DNA of 64,000 nucleotides, from positions 433,826,617 to 433,890,616 of the forward strand of contig CM046875.1 in assembly GCA_025667525.1 (NCBI GenBank). The letters are read 5' to 3'. Each line of letters opens with the position of its first letter. The first letter of the stretch is position 1. Under the pieces are notes generated by a model. That model was not told the origin of the DNA, searched no databases, and saw nothing but the letters and a program-made list of their open reading frames with translations. Shown here in pieces: positions 37,460 through 49,738 of this stretch. This DNA comes from Glebionis coronaria. Its lineage: Eukaryota > Streptophyta > Magnoliopsida > Asterales > Asteraceae. Position numbers and translations under genes: made by a program.

Positions 37460-40400
37460 AAATCTCGTCCCGAGATTTACTCCTTAGGATCAAACACACA
37501 AACAACAATCACATGAGGATACTTGTTCTAAATGAACTCCTCTCATTTCCATGTGTACTTTAGTTCAAGTCTCAAATTACCACATATATTAACCAACATT
37601 ATTTAAACTCATTCCCAAACTATTGATCTCACACCCATAAATCTCACAAATGACTCTTTTTAACACAAATCCCTAATAATCGCTCATGCAAATATGCACT
37701 CTCAAACCACATTTACTAATCTCAATACATGAAATATATCATGTACACCACTCAATTCCCAAGGTAATTCTATACCCATAAATACTGGTCCATTCTTTCA
37801 AAAGATCATAAATGGACCTATAAAACTCGACATCAACTTTTCCTTTTTACCAAAATATACCACCCGTTACTATGGGTGAAACTTCCTACATAACTTTGTC
37901 ACTAAACTCTAGTGGTTTCCTCGTTTTCAACATATCATCCCTTATTGCTCTCATCCTTTCCACAAACACCATTACAACATTAGTAGTCTCTTTCACAAAT
38001 TTTTGTCCACCATAAGGACAACTCACCCTATCCTTCCAAATAGTGCCTTAAATGGCATTCATCGACTTCTAGTATGATAACTTATCATTATATGAAAATC
38101 AAACATCGCTAACGAGTTTTCCACCTCCCTCTAAATTAGTTACCCAAGCTCTCAACACGACTCCTATTCTTGTAGCAATTTCTTCTTCATCCATCCATTT
38201 CCAGTTAGCCGGATATACTCATGTCTAATTATGTTTATCAATCCCTTTAGTCCGTACCCCAAACCGCTTAAAAATTCCAACTTCCTTACAAAAGTGACCT
38301 ATGACGGTCTTTCACATATTCATTAGTTAGTTTTATCAACTGGCATCCAAACCCATGTTACAACTACTTCCATCAAATTTGGATAGCTCATTAGTAGCAC
38401 CCATACACTTCTTTTCTCACTTTCCTCAATGAAATATTTTTTTTTTATTTTTTTTATTTTTTTATTTTTTTGATACCCAACACTTCCTTTATACCTACAC
38501 AATGTCTTACCTTCAAGGTCATAGTGCTCCTCATCTTGTCTAAGTTAGACAAAACCCTTCGTCTCTAATGACACATCACATGTATAACTCCTCATCCATT
38601 CGATTATCGATACTAAGCCTTCCAATCCAGCAGTATCGGTTAGTGCCATTCCCTTTTCCACACTACAACAATATTAGAATGCTTTGTGCTTTAGTCGACT
38701 CATTAGGCTATACCAAAGTTTTACCTTCGGTTCCTATCTCGACCTATTTCATTCATGATTCGCATCTATCCACTCTTCCTTCTTCTTCCTCAGCTAATGG
38801 CATACATCACGAGGTTATGCTTCCCGTATTTCAAGTCATCTATACGTCAAAATTTTCCACGTAGCTTCACTTGTTTTCCTCACGACCAGTTCTCCTACTC
38901 CCTCCTAATAGGGAGAAACTAGAGTTTCATGTGATTACATGCGGATCACACTATCATCTTATACCCATATTAGTTTCTATATGTCTAAACTAAGCCATAT
39001 TCTAAATTCTTACTCAAGTCTCATACTTCTATTATGACCTTGCACCTAACATGAGGTACTTTCAATCATCATCTTCTAAGAATACTTGGTTCTCTCCTTC
39101 CATGGTTCTCCCTAATTCCTTTACTATCACGTCCAACCAAAATTTCTCACTCAATTCATCAACTCTATGGAAATCGTTATTTCATTGGATTATTCATAAT
39201 TGTCTCTTCCAGTGATCCTTCTTAAACACCTTCACTAAACTGGCCCTATAATCACTTCTCCACGAACTTATTCCCCTCAGCTTCACTACTCATCTCTCGA
39301 TATTGATTGCCACGAAATTCTATCTTTGTATAGTCACTCGACTCCCCTTGTTGCTTTCATGAGTTCTTAATATCCCATGTTATGTAGTCACTCCATCACG
39401 ATCTATTAGTTCAGCTCTTTGTAGCTCCACTCGGTACTAGATCTTGTCCTTCTTTGTCACGAACCATACGGAATTCCCATCATAGTTCTTGTCACCTTTC
39501 CAGTCCTTGCAACTTCTGTGACTCCTTCGAAATCTATTACATCTTTCTAGCAGCCGACACGTAGTCCTTTTGGTTCCTTGCTTCACGATGTAGCTCTTCA
39601 CACACTCCTTCTCGTCTCCATGATGTTACCTAGGAACTTCACACTACGTAGTAGCATCTAACTTTAACTCATCTACCACAATATTTCTAAAGGTACTTCA
39701 ACCCCTCAATGGCTCACTCTTCCTTACTTGTTGTACTTCACCATTAATCATCCTCCTACCAATCATTCTTTCATATCTATGTTTTCTTTCACGTGTCTAC
39801 TACTACCTTGCCTCCATAACTATACTAATTTCCTTGCTTGTTATTTGCCCCATCTTTCCATTAGTAGAAACTTTCTACTCTACCCTCACATCCGCTAGTA
39901 CTTTCATCAATCTCCTATGGTATTTCAACCAACTTCTCATACCATGACATCTCGTTCCCACGACCAGTCAACTAACTTTACTTACTCCCTTATTCCTGTA
40001 ACCAATCTAAGTTTCAAAACTCCACAAATCTTAATCAATCCTTCAACACAACCGTTAAACCAAAATACATCTCTCCATTTTAATATCTAACCATAAGTAA
40101 TACTACCCAACTCTATCCTCTCATCCTAACGTTCCCACAACCTCATAACTAAATCAACCATGACGTGTACCAAAAGAATTCCAAACAATCGTGTCCCAAA
40201 ATAAAATATACGGTAAAACGAACCCTAGCCAAAACAACTTAAAACAAAACAATGTAATCCGAAAGATCAATGAAGTTTGCCAACAACAAAAGATAGACTC
40301 ATCACGATTTGTATTACCAAATTTCAATATCTTAGAAAATTTTAAATTTTCATCTCAATTAGTTAGTTCACAATAGGACCATATTTTAACACCAATAAAT

Positions 40401-42190
40401 GAAATCATAGTCATATTTTACCATCTTCGTTACTATCAAAGGGCATAACTTAGTTAGTATACTAAAACTCACTTTATCTATCATCTCCTTTAACAATAAA
40501 CTCTTCTTTTATCTTCACTGTTTTATCAAAGGTATCCACTAGTTAGTATAGTATAACATTATTCTAACCATTATCTTGTTTAGTCACATTAAACTCATTT
40601 CACTTGTTATTATGAAACCAATACGTGTTTATAAAATATGGTGTTTTTATTCATTTTATTCTATATTATAATTATTTTATATAATCCATTTAGGCTTGTT
40701 ATAACTAAATATTACACGTTTACAAGGTGTGGTGTTATTATTATCATTATTATAATAAATTATTCCTTTTACTCTTCCCTCTATTTAAATACTTCTAAAA
40801 TTTTAACTCCACTTTTAAGAAAATTATCGTAAAATTTCTTTACCCTTTATATGTACTATCACATGTTACCTAGAAAACTAATCCATTGATTGTCAAGAAT
40901 TTTTTTTAACTTATTACCAATAAACTTAACGAAAAGATATGTAAGTCAGGAAATCATACCGTACACTTATAAAGTATTTTCAAAAGCATTTTCCTTTAAT
41001 TAGCTAGACTCCTTTGAAAGAAAATTTGGTAGTTCCCATCAATTAAAATACATACCCGAATGTAGACACACTTCAAAAGATTCAAAATTTCGTTGGAACT
41101 CCATCAAACTCCAGCACTAATAAACTGTTTAAACACGAGAGAACACTATGTACATTCAAGTTATAATAACTATTGAACGACCGTATATCATAACATAACA
41201 TCTACTAGTATATATACCTCCGCATATATATACCTATTAAATCTCCCAAAACATACTCGTTATCATACATGTCAAGTCAATCGATCGCGTCATACACTCG
41301 TTTTTTTCCATACGAGTAATCACCATCTCACCATCTCACCATGCCACAACAAGGCATAAAACCCATCACCAAAACTAACCTATATCGTGTGACCCCATAA
41401 TCACACAACATGACTATTACTCAAAAGATAAAACATACGAAAAAATAGCATATCATAGGCAACCATTACATAAACCCCTATTGTTTACAAATACCCAAAA
41501 TACAGATCTCTTCATATACAAGCATGTACTAACCCCTTTTTCATGCAACCATACTTGGAAGTCCATCGGTGTTGTGGCACATATATAATTAAGTAGGCCT
41601 GCATAATTATAGATGTCCTCTTTGACCCATGTATTCCCTCCTATGACGACACTTATAATAAATTAGTACTACACGGAACACATAAGTCTACCACATATAT
41701 ACCACATAAAATACACTCTATATATATATCGTATAGGTAAAATAAGAACATCTCATACGTCAACCCTAACTTCATTCATGACTCGAGGCTCAATCGCCAA
41801 AACAAATCAATAACAACAAAATATCCGACATTAAAAAAATGACCATAACCATTCAAGCGGAAATTCGAATCTACTACTAGTCGCAAACTCAATATCGGTA
41901 CTATCCTATTATTACCTAGCGCACCTCTTTTTCTACGCGACATGGGTAACACTAAAAAGGTTCCTACACTTTCAGTTCATACGTCACATCAATAGAAAAT
42001 AAATGAATGTACTTACATATACTATATCTCAATAAGTAAGTATGAAAGTAAATAAATATCCAAAACGAAATTAACACTTAAGCACTCCATATACTATAAT
42101 GCACAGATACCCCTGCGACACCTACATGCATGGATCCTTAAGCTATAGACTAGGCTACTAGACTAGGCAACCTAATTCTCTATAACCATT
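37460..42190 (-). pseudogene. B internal region 2: decayed gypsy pol and leader
   Basis: A second copy of the 4.76-kb internal region, almost collinear with 18383-34200 after removing C. The pol remnant occupies the left part (integrase-like words near 37800-38290, as in unit 1); the right ~2.3 kb is leader-like. It preserves C's empty target site near 39841-39848. Frames at 38568-38864, 40191-40376 and 40638-40832 are short, T/A-rich and not gene-like. Confidence 0.72.
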
Positions 42191-42203
42191 GGCTCTGATA
42201 CTA
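42191..42203 (-). other. Mutated primer binding site of B unit 2
   Basis: The minus strand reads TAGTATCAGAGCC, the initiator-Met site with G to A at the second base. Confidence 0.75.
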
Positions 42204-42206
42204 TTT

Positions 42207-42241
42207 TGTCACACCCCACCATGGCGGAATATGGGGCGCGA
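42207..42241 (-). repeat. 35-bp stub of B's right LTR
   Basis: TGTCACACCCCACCATGGCG... matches the first 35 bases of the LTRs at 8538 and 34216, then stops where D begins. The rest of this LTR should lie beyond D, outside the window. The last five bases, CGCGA (42237-42241), are the candidate target duplication. Confidence 0.8.
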
Positions 42242-44867
42242 TGTGACAACCCTGGTTTTGAGGTTCGTCACTTAGTTTTATTTTGTGCTAGTTACGTGTC
42301 TTTACGTGTTTATGTGCTTATTGGTGTGTATAGATTGTGGTTTGGATATCGTTTTTGGTACGGGGTACCTTGTGAGCGAAACGATGTGTGATGATTTCAT
42401 GTTCATGAGTCCACATGGTAGTGACTATGAAGTGAGATGGTGTTATTTAGTGGTTTTACGTATACGTATATGTATTATAGAAAATCGTATTTTTACGATT
42501 TACGGTTTAGCATTTGGAGGTCTCAGATGAGGTAATTAGTCATATGGATATTTTTCGGGATGGTTTTAAGTCATTTAAGACTTAGTTATAAATTTTATTT
42601 CAAAATTTGAGAGTTTTTATAAAAGTGTATATTTTACATCTTTTACGGTAAAACGCGTAAATTTGACTAGTTTTACGGTTTTGTAGTTTTGGAAGCTTTA
42701 GGAGCTGGAATAAATTAAGGAAAATTAAAGTAATATTAATAACATAATATTAAATAATAAAAATAAAAAAACGATTTTAGGGTTGTTTGGGTCGGTTTAG
42801 ACGCACCAAAGAAGAAAGAAAGAAGGGAAAAGCCCAAAACAGGCCCAATGGACTTGTAATGGGATTAGGGGGCCTTTAGGACTTAACCAAACCCAACTCA
42901 TAACCATAATAATAAGTTTAACCTCCATAACATCTTCTAGTCGAAATTCATCAATGGTGGCCAATTATGGTTCTTCAAAAATTAGGTTTTCTTCATCTTC
43001 TATTAATTCAAAGGTAAAACCTTCTTAACCCTTTTCAATTTAATTATTTTAACGATGTCTTAATCATCTTATGATGGATTTAGGTTAGGATTTAATTAAA
43101 AACAGTATATTAATCATATTATAATGATTAAATAAATTAGGGCTTTTAATTATAGGGATTAGGGTTAATTAATGAGGTTGATTTTGTTAAACCCGTTTTT
43201 AAAAACTGAGCAGAATTTTAAGTCAATTGTTTTGATCATATGGGGAGTTCTAGGAACATTCAAGATGCGATCCAAGTATCCCTGAAAAGGTAATTGAAGT
43301 GGCTTTCCAATGCAAGAAACGAGAACTAAAATGGAGGTAGGGATGTGGGTCAAAAACAGGTTACAAGAGTCGGAGGTCAAAATAGTTTTGTAATCAGCCT
43401 GTTTTCTTTTTAAGTTTTGGGTTGTTTGGGTTACTTAGGGTTGCATTGGGATCTTCTCACGAACATGAAAGATGGTTTATATATTTTAGTGAGTATCTGC
43501 ACTTGGGCTAAGATTGTAGTTTAGGGTAAGACCCTCTAATGGTAATGAACTTTTCATACGTTTAAAATCAGTGAATTCTGGATAGGTAGCAATATATACA
43601 CATATATCGGGGCCTTAACAGTAGCTTTAAGGTTAGGGCATGTGGGAGCTTTTAACTAACATATATAAAAGTGTGAATATTCCTTTTACAGAAACCATGG
43701 GTATATTTAATTGGACGTTTGACTTAAAGTTTTGAGACCTAAAACTGGGACTGTTTTGTGTAAAATTATGAACGAGATAGCTATTAAACTTAAGCAAGTT
43801 AGGGTCTTGTTAAGGAAGGGTAATGGGGTGATTAGAACTTAACAATGAGGTAATTATATGGGAATAGGCTAGAAGTCCATCATAGGTTGATGAGCCATCT
43901 TGGTGGTTGGTTCGGGTATTGATTGTGTGTTTTTGGTTTGTTAGCTCGTTGCTAAGTGCGAGGACTTGTGAAGAAGCAATCTGGTGAGTTTCATAGTCCC
44001 ATGTTTACTATTGATTTTGACTTCCAGATGGGATGGAAGAGACACTGTGTTGAGTTATTTATAAATTGTTGCTGTGAATGTTTTTATGGTTGTGATGGAC
44101 TTGTGTGTACATTATGTGATTAACTGCTATCTGATTCTTGATTGTATATGATTTGGATCAGGGGACACGTGCCGTCTCAGTTCTTGTGGTTTGATAAGGT
44201 AGTGGCCTTGTGGTTTGACAAGGTAGTGGCCTTGTGGTTTCACAAGGTAGTGGCCTTGTGGTTTGACAAGGTAGTGGCCTTGGGATAGGTACATAGTGTG
44301 ATCATCTTTGGTACCATGTTGTTTGGCAAGGTAGGAGCCTTGGATTTTGGTTTGGTATGATTAATCTTGAATGTTAGTTGTTAATGCATATTTGTAACAC
44401 ATTGTCCATATGTTCTTTTATTGATGGTGGTTATTCACAGCTTATAACTGTTTTGGCGTTGGTGTCTAAACCTATGACTCTCACCAACATTATATTGACG
44501 TGTTTTAGTGTCTCTTTCAGGTGTGAATGTGGTTAAGCGTGAGGATAGAAGTGGCTAGACTTGGATGCCTTAGGATTGCATATAGAAGGAGATCCCCGTT
44601 CCTTCTTAGTTTACCTTTATGTTTTTTTGAATTAGTGATACTGTTGGCACCTATATGTTTGTTTTGTTGTGTTACTTGTTTGTCTTGGGTAAGAGGTAGG
44701 ACTGTTACCTACTTACCTAGACTCCTGCATTGTTGAGATATTGTCATGACATTTGTGTCACTATTTTATGACATTTCTTAAATCATTTAGTTATCTCTAT
44801 AGACACGCTATTGTTGTGATGATATCCATACGTCGCGCCCCATATTCCGCCATGGTGGGGTGTGACA
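42242..44867 (+). repeat. LTR1 of D
   Basis: 2626 bp, TGTGACAACC ... GGGTGTGACA. It has four minisatellite units where LTR2 has three. I see no clear TATA box at the position used in A. Confidence 0.88.
44184..44279 (+). repeat. 24-bp minisatellite, four copies, in D LTR1
   Basis: Four head-to-tail 24-bp units with core TTTGACAAGGTAGTGGCC and single-base variants (GATAAGG in unit 1, TTTCACAAGG in unit 3). A's LTR has dispersed single versions. Confidence 0.92.
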
Positions 44868-44870
44868 GAA

Positions 44871-44882
44871 TGGTATCAGAGA
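44871..44882 (+). other. Primer binding site of D unit 1
   Basis: TGGTATCAGAGA, initiator tRNA-Met type, 3 nt after the LTR. Confidence 0.82.
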
Positions 44883-47780
44883 CAATGGTTATAGAGAATT
44901 AGGTTGCCTAGTCGCGTAGCCTAGTCTATAGCTTAAGGGTCCCTGCATATAGGCGTCATAGGAGTATGTGTGCATTTTATAATAATTGATGTGTTTGGAT
45001 GTTATTTATTGCGATGTTTTGACTAGTATGAATTGAACCGTAGTATGTTCATACTTAGTCACATGTTATTTTCTTTTCGAGTTTGTGACTAGTGCGGGTT
45101 GAACCATAATCGTCCACGCTAGTCACTGTTGTATTTTGCTTAAATTGTACGTTATAGTACATAATTTAGTACAAGGTAGTTTCTATCTTATATCGAGTTA
45201 TCTTACATACCTGAGGTATGTTTATTTTCTTTTGATGTTTAAGTCATGTTCCCTAAGAATCGTGTGGTGGTTCAAGTTACTAGGAGTAGGTGGATAGGAA
45301 GGGTTTTAAGCTGTTTCCACTCTTACGGGAAACATGACTTATAACTGATTATGTTTTCGTTTTTGATTTAGTCTAGGCTGTTTTAGATAGACTATGGATT
45401 TCTGTATTCCAAGAGTTTATTATGTTATTTTTATAGATGGAGTTTTTGACCTTATTGGTTATGTGGTTATGAGCTTATGTGAGTAGATAGATTTATGTGT
45501 TATATGTTGTATTGATTCTTATAAGTGTCATCATAGGAGGGAGTGCATTGGGGAAAGCGTAATTGTATAAGTATGGTGGCCAACATAGTTATACAAGTAC
45601 CACAACTTCAATGGGTTCTCAAGTATGATTGCATGAAAGAGGGTTAATACATGCTTGTATATGATGAGATGTAGAATTTGGGTATACGTATATATATGGG
45701 TTTATGTAACGGCTGCCTACGATATGGCTATATTATTAGTGTGTTATATGTTTTGAGTTATAGTCGTGTTGTGTGATGATGAGGTCACACGATATGGGTT
45801 GGTTTTGGTATTGGGTTTTGTGCCCTGTTGTGGCATGGTGAGATGGTGAGAAGGTGATTACTCGTATGGAAAAACGAGCGTATAAAGTGATCGATTGACT
45901 TGACATGTATGATAACGAGTATGTTTGGGATATTCGATAGGTATACATACGCGGATGTATATATACTAATAGATGTTATGTTAAGATTTACGGTCGTTCA
46001 GTAGTTATTATAACTTGAACGTACCTAGTACTCTCTTGTGTTTAAACAATTTATTAGTGCTCGAGTTTGGTGGAGTCTCAACGACGTTTTGAATTTTTTT
46101 TTTGAAGTGTGTCTTGTAGCGTATTCTTTGAGTTTCGTATTTCACGTGTACGTTTTAAAATGGTGTTCTTGGTTTTAAGTCTATTGAAATAACTTGGGAT
46201 TTCTTTTGAGATAATGAAATCTTTTGTGTTGGGTCTTGCATTTCTTTTGGGTCGGTATATATTGAGAAAAAGGGGGACTTGGAAATCTATTATAGGGTTA
46301 GATAGTTGGTTGTATTCGGTAAAATAATGGTAAGGTGTTGGAGTCGTGTTTGAAACAAGATGTAACGTAAGATTTCTTTTAATCAACACTTATTTATTTC
46401 AAATTTTAAAAGACTTTCTTTGAAATAAAGCGAAGTATAAATTTCTTTCTACCTACATAGTTTATATAATTGAGTTTGACAGATTTATGTCATTTTTAAT
46501 TATTTATACAAGGTTAAATTGAGTTTATGAAGATTTCACATACAATCATATCTGTCATTTAAAAGGATTGCATTAATCACTAAGTTTATTCTTTAGTTTT
46601 TAAAACAACTAGTATAAAATTGTTTTGGTCATAACTTGTTCGTTTTTAGAGCTTTTTGAGTGATTCAAAAGCCAAACATTATATACTCGGAACGTACTTT
46701 TCAAATATTCAGAATGTATAGTCATGGGAGGTCAGTAACTTAGCCAGAATTATTGTACAAGTGTCGGGTTAAAGGTTGAGTTTGAATAGTAGTTTATTTT
46801 TATGATTTGGGATGCACGGGATACCTAGTTTTTGAGTTGAGTTTTGAATTCGTCAAGAGGGTTGTTTGTAGATTGTTTGAGTCACATAGATGTAGGAGGT
46901 AATAATAAATAGATAAAAAAAAGGATATATATTCTTTTGGAAAGGTCGGTCTTTTGAACGGTTTAAATAATATGTCGCGGGGCGTAATATGTTTTGGTTG
47001 CTATTGGGTGTTTCTTGGATTATTTTTCGTTGTCATGGGTCATTTTGAATTGATACACGTTTTGGGTTTGAGTTTTCTTTTGAGTCTCGTGGTTTTTGAC
47101 TTGTTTTAACTGGTGCACGTGAAATGTCGTTAGTTATCCGTGGGTTGATTCGTTGATCGTATCTGATGAATTCAGGATGTAGTTTTGGTTTTGTATTGTT
47201 CGGGAGCGTTGAGGTAGTCATATGAAAGACTTGGTCGCGCCTACACGCTTAAGTAGGTGACCATGAGAGAACGGTCAGAATACCCTTAGTGGAGAGGAAA
47301 GAGGTTCGTAGACGAACTAATGTGGTCATGAGGTCTAATAGGAGTGCCAAGGGAGATGAATATAGATTTTTGAAATGTATAGATATTAGCACAAGTAACG
47401 CGCCATAGAGAGTGTTGGAAGGGGATATTGTTCGTAAGGCATGTATGTTCTCTAAAAAACTTCCTGAAAGTTAGTAGGTTTGCCTATTATTTTGAGGTAG
47501 AACCATAAATAGAGCAAGTAGGAGAAGTGAGAGGAGTTGTAGTTAGTGCCTTTCCAAGGCAATTTGTTGATGGAATGATTTAAAAACAAGAGTTGTTAGA
47601 AAATGCAACGGATGCAAGGTAAAAGTTGAGTTGCTTAGTAGTAGATTGGATGTGGAAAACGGTTGAGTGGTCTGATGAGAGGAAGCATTGGTCTTTTAAA
47701 ATGCGTACAGAACTTTGCAAGTAGAACGAGGTAAGAATTTATTCGTATTGCCGCTAAGAGAGGGTGCAAGGAGGACATAG
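44883..47780 (+). other. Leader and decayed gag-side region of D unit 1
   Basis: About 2.9 kb without a surviving frame. Its first kilobase matches A's internal region. Small minus-strand frames (45736-45948, 46078-46389, 47033-47221) recur at +7.47 kb in unit 2 because of the array duplication only. No gag domain or zinc knuckle can be read. Confidence 0.6.
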
Positions 47781-49720
47781 TTGAAATTGCTAAGGATGTT
47801 GTATGAACGCTTTGGGTTTACGGTTATGCATTTGGCTTCGCCAAAGCACTAGCGGATTACATGGAGTCAATGAAGCGAGTGTGCCTGAACGTATATAAAT
47901 GAGTGGTCATCGGGAGTATCGACGACATCTTGATCTACTCAAAGTCTAAGAAGGAGAGTGAGGCGAAGTATGTGTTGGTTTTGAAGTGGAATTATACGGG
48001 AGATTTTCAAGTGTGAGTTTTAGTATTAAGTCTACCATGATGAGTAGTTAGAGATGATGGCATATCATGGAACCAGCAAGGGGCGAAGTGAAGAAGGGTG
48101 AGGAAGCATTTTGGAGGCTGAAGAGGTGGATTGGATAATGAGCCGATCTTGGCATTATCGGAAGGACTGCATGAATTCGCGAAGCATGACGATACGTGGA
48201 GCAAGGATTTGGACGCGTACGAGGACGACAAAGAAAGGCGATCGCTTATACGTTGCAGGAACTGAAGATTTAGAATAATTGGATAGACTGAGTTAGTGGA
48301 GATGGGCTGTTATATCTGCCTAGAATGCTAGAGGCATTTGGTGTACGAGACGTGGAGAATGATCTATACGGATCATGAACGTCTCCAACACATATTCAAT
48401 CATTTTGATTGAACATTTGTCAAAAGTGATGGGTGGAGTTAATTGAAGAAAGAAAAATTGCAAGGCCAAGTACCATCTGGGAAAGGCAAGCATGATTGAT
48501 AAGACATGGAATAAGAAAAATGAAGTGAAGCTGAGACGAACTTGAACTATAGGGATGACGTATTAGGGTGGTTTGGATGAAGGATGTAGGTTACGCAAGT
48601 TGAGTTGTCTAAAGCAGTGAACGCGTCAACATGTATGTTGCGTGGCTTGGACAATCATGTGGAGAAAAGGGACGTAGACTATACTTACTACATAGGTAGG
48701 AGTAGCTTAGAAAGGGGGATGTAAGGACGAAATTGGGGAAGGTGACGAGAGTTGGGTGATAGTCGATATACTGACTAATTCATCTCATATTTCAAGAGGA
48801 ATGAGAAGTCACGTAGTTGAGAAGTTAGAAGGATTGTGTACGAACGTGATGGAATAGAGGGTGCTGCGTAAAAGTTAGCCTAATATGTATGGAATGCCTT
48901 ATGAAGGGTTATGGCAAGGGAAGAAACGATGGGAAGCATCACATCGTGATGTATGGTATGAGTTGAGGAAAAGAAGGAAGTGTGTATAGGAGCGAAGCAA
49001 GAATAAAATAGGTCGAGATTGGAAAAGGAAATGGCACTGATCTATACTGATTGTTTGGGAGGATTAGTATCGATAATCGAATGGATGAGGAGTTATAGGT
49101 GTGATATGCCATAGGGACGAAGGGATTGGTCTAACTGAGATAACCATCCTTTTGAGGATGTGTATAGATCGTAGGTTGTTTTGGATTGGAAGAACTAATG
49201 GGTATGTGAAAGACCGTCATAGGTCCCTTTGCAAGGAAATTGGAAATTTTAAGTAGTTTGGGGTACGGACTAAAGGGAGTTTCACCCATTGTAACGGGTG
49301 GTATGTTTTGGTAAAATGGAAGAGCTGATGTAGAGTTTTGTAGGTCCATTTATGATCTTTGGAAAGATCGGACCAGTAGCTTATGAGCGTAGAATTACCT
49401 GGGGGAAATGAGTAGCATACATGTTATATTTCGTGTATTAAGATTGGTAAAGGTTGTCTGAGAATGCATTTTGCATGTACGGTTATTCGGGACTTGTGTT
49501 AATAAGAGTCTTTGTTTTATCAAAGATCATTTGTGAGATTTATTGACTGTGAGGTCAAGAGTTTGGCAATGAGTTTAATTATTTTTGGTTTGTATATGTG
49601 GTGTTTTGAAACTTGAACTAAAGTTCACGTGGAAATGAGGGGAGTTCGTTTAGAACAAGTATCCTCATGTGATTTGTTGTTTGTGTGTTTGATCCTAAGG
49701 AGTAATCTCGGGACGAGATT
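47781..49720 (+). pseudogene. Decayed gypsy pol of D unit 1
   Basis: Broken pol in the plus direction. RT lies at about 47830-47960, where FGLAKALADYMESMKRVC and, after a stop, the catalytic-motif region IDDILIYSKSK can be read. RNase H pieces follow at about 48080-48440 (EEAFWRLK, AIAYTLQELK, YTDHERLQHIF). Integrase lies at about 48730-49500 (ESWVIVDILTNS; C-terminal FMIFGKIGPVAYE near 49350). These spellings are typical of plant gypsy pol, probably the chromovirus side (Tekay/Del-like). Stops and shifts occur every few dozen codons, so no protein can be made. Confidence 0.8.
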
Positions 49721-49738
49721 TCTATTAGGAGGGAGTGA
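49721..49738 (+). other. Polypurine tract of D
   Basis: TATTAGGAGGGAGTGA directly before LTR2, the same as in A and B. Confidence 0.82.

Noticed and set aside
44184..44279. Regular 24-bp repeats considered as a CRISPR-like array
   Set aside because: Units are directly adjacent with no spacers, and the context is a plant LTR.
45736..46389. Paired small minus frames in D (also 53210-53864) as conserved genes
   Set aside because: Conservation comes from the 7.5-kb array duplication; composition is noncoding and no domain is visible.
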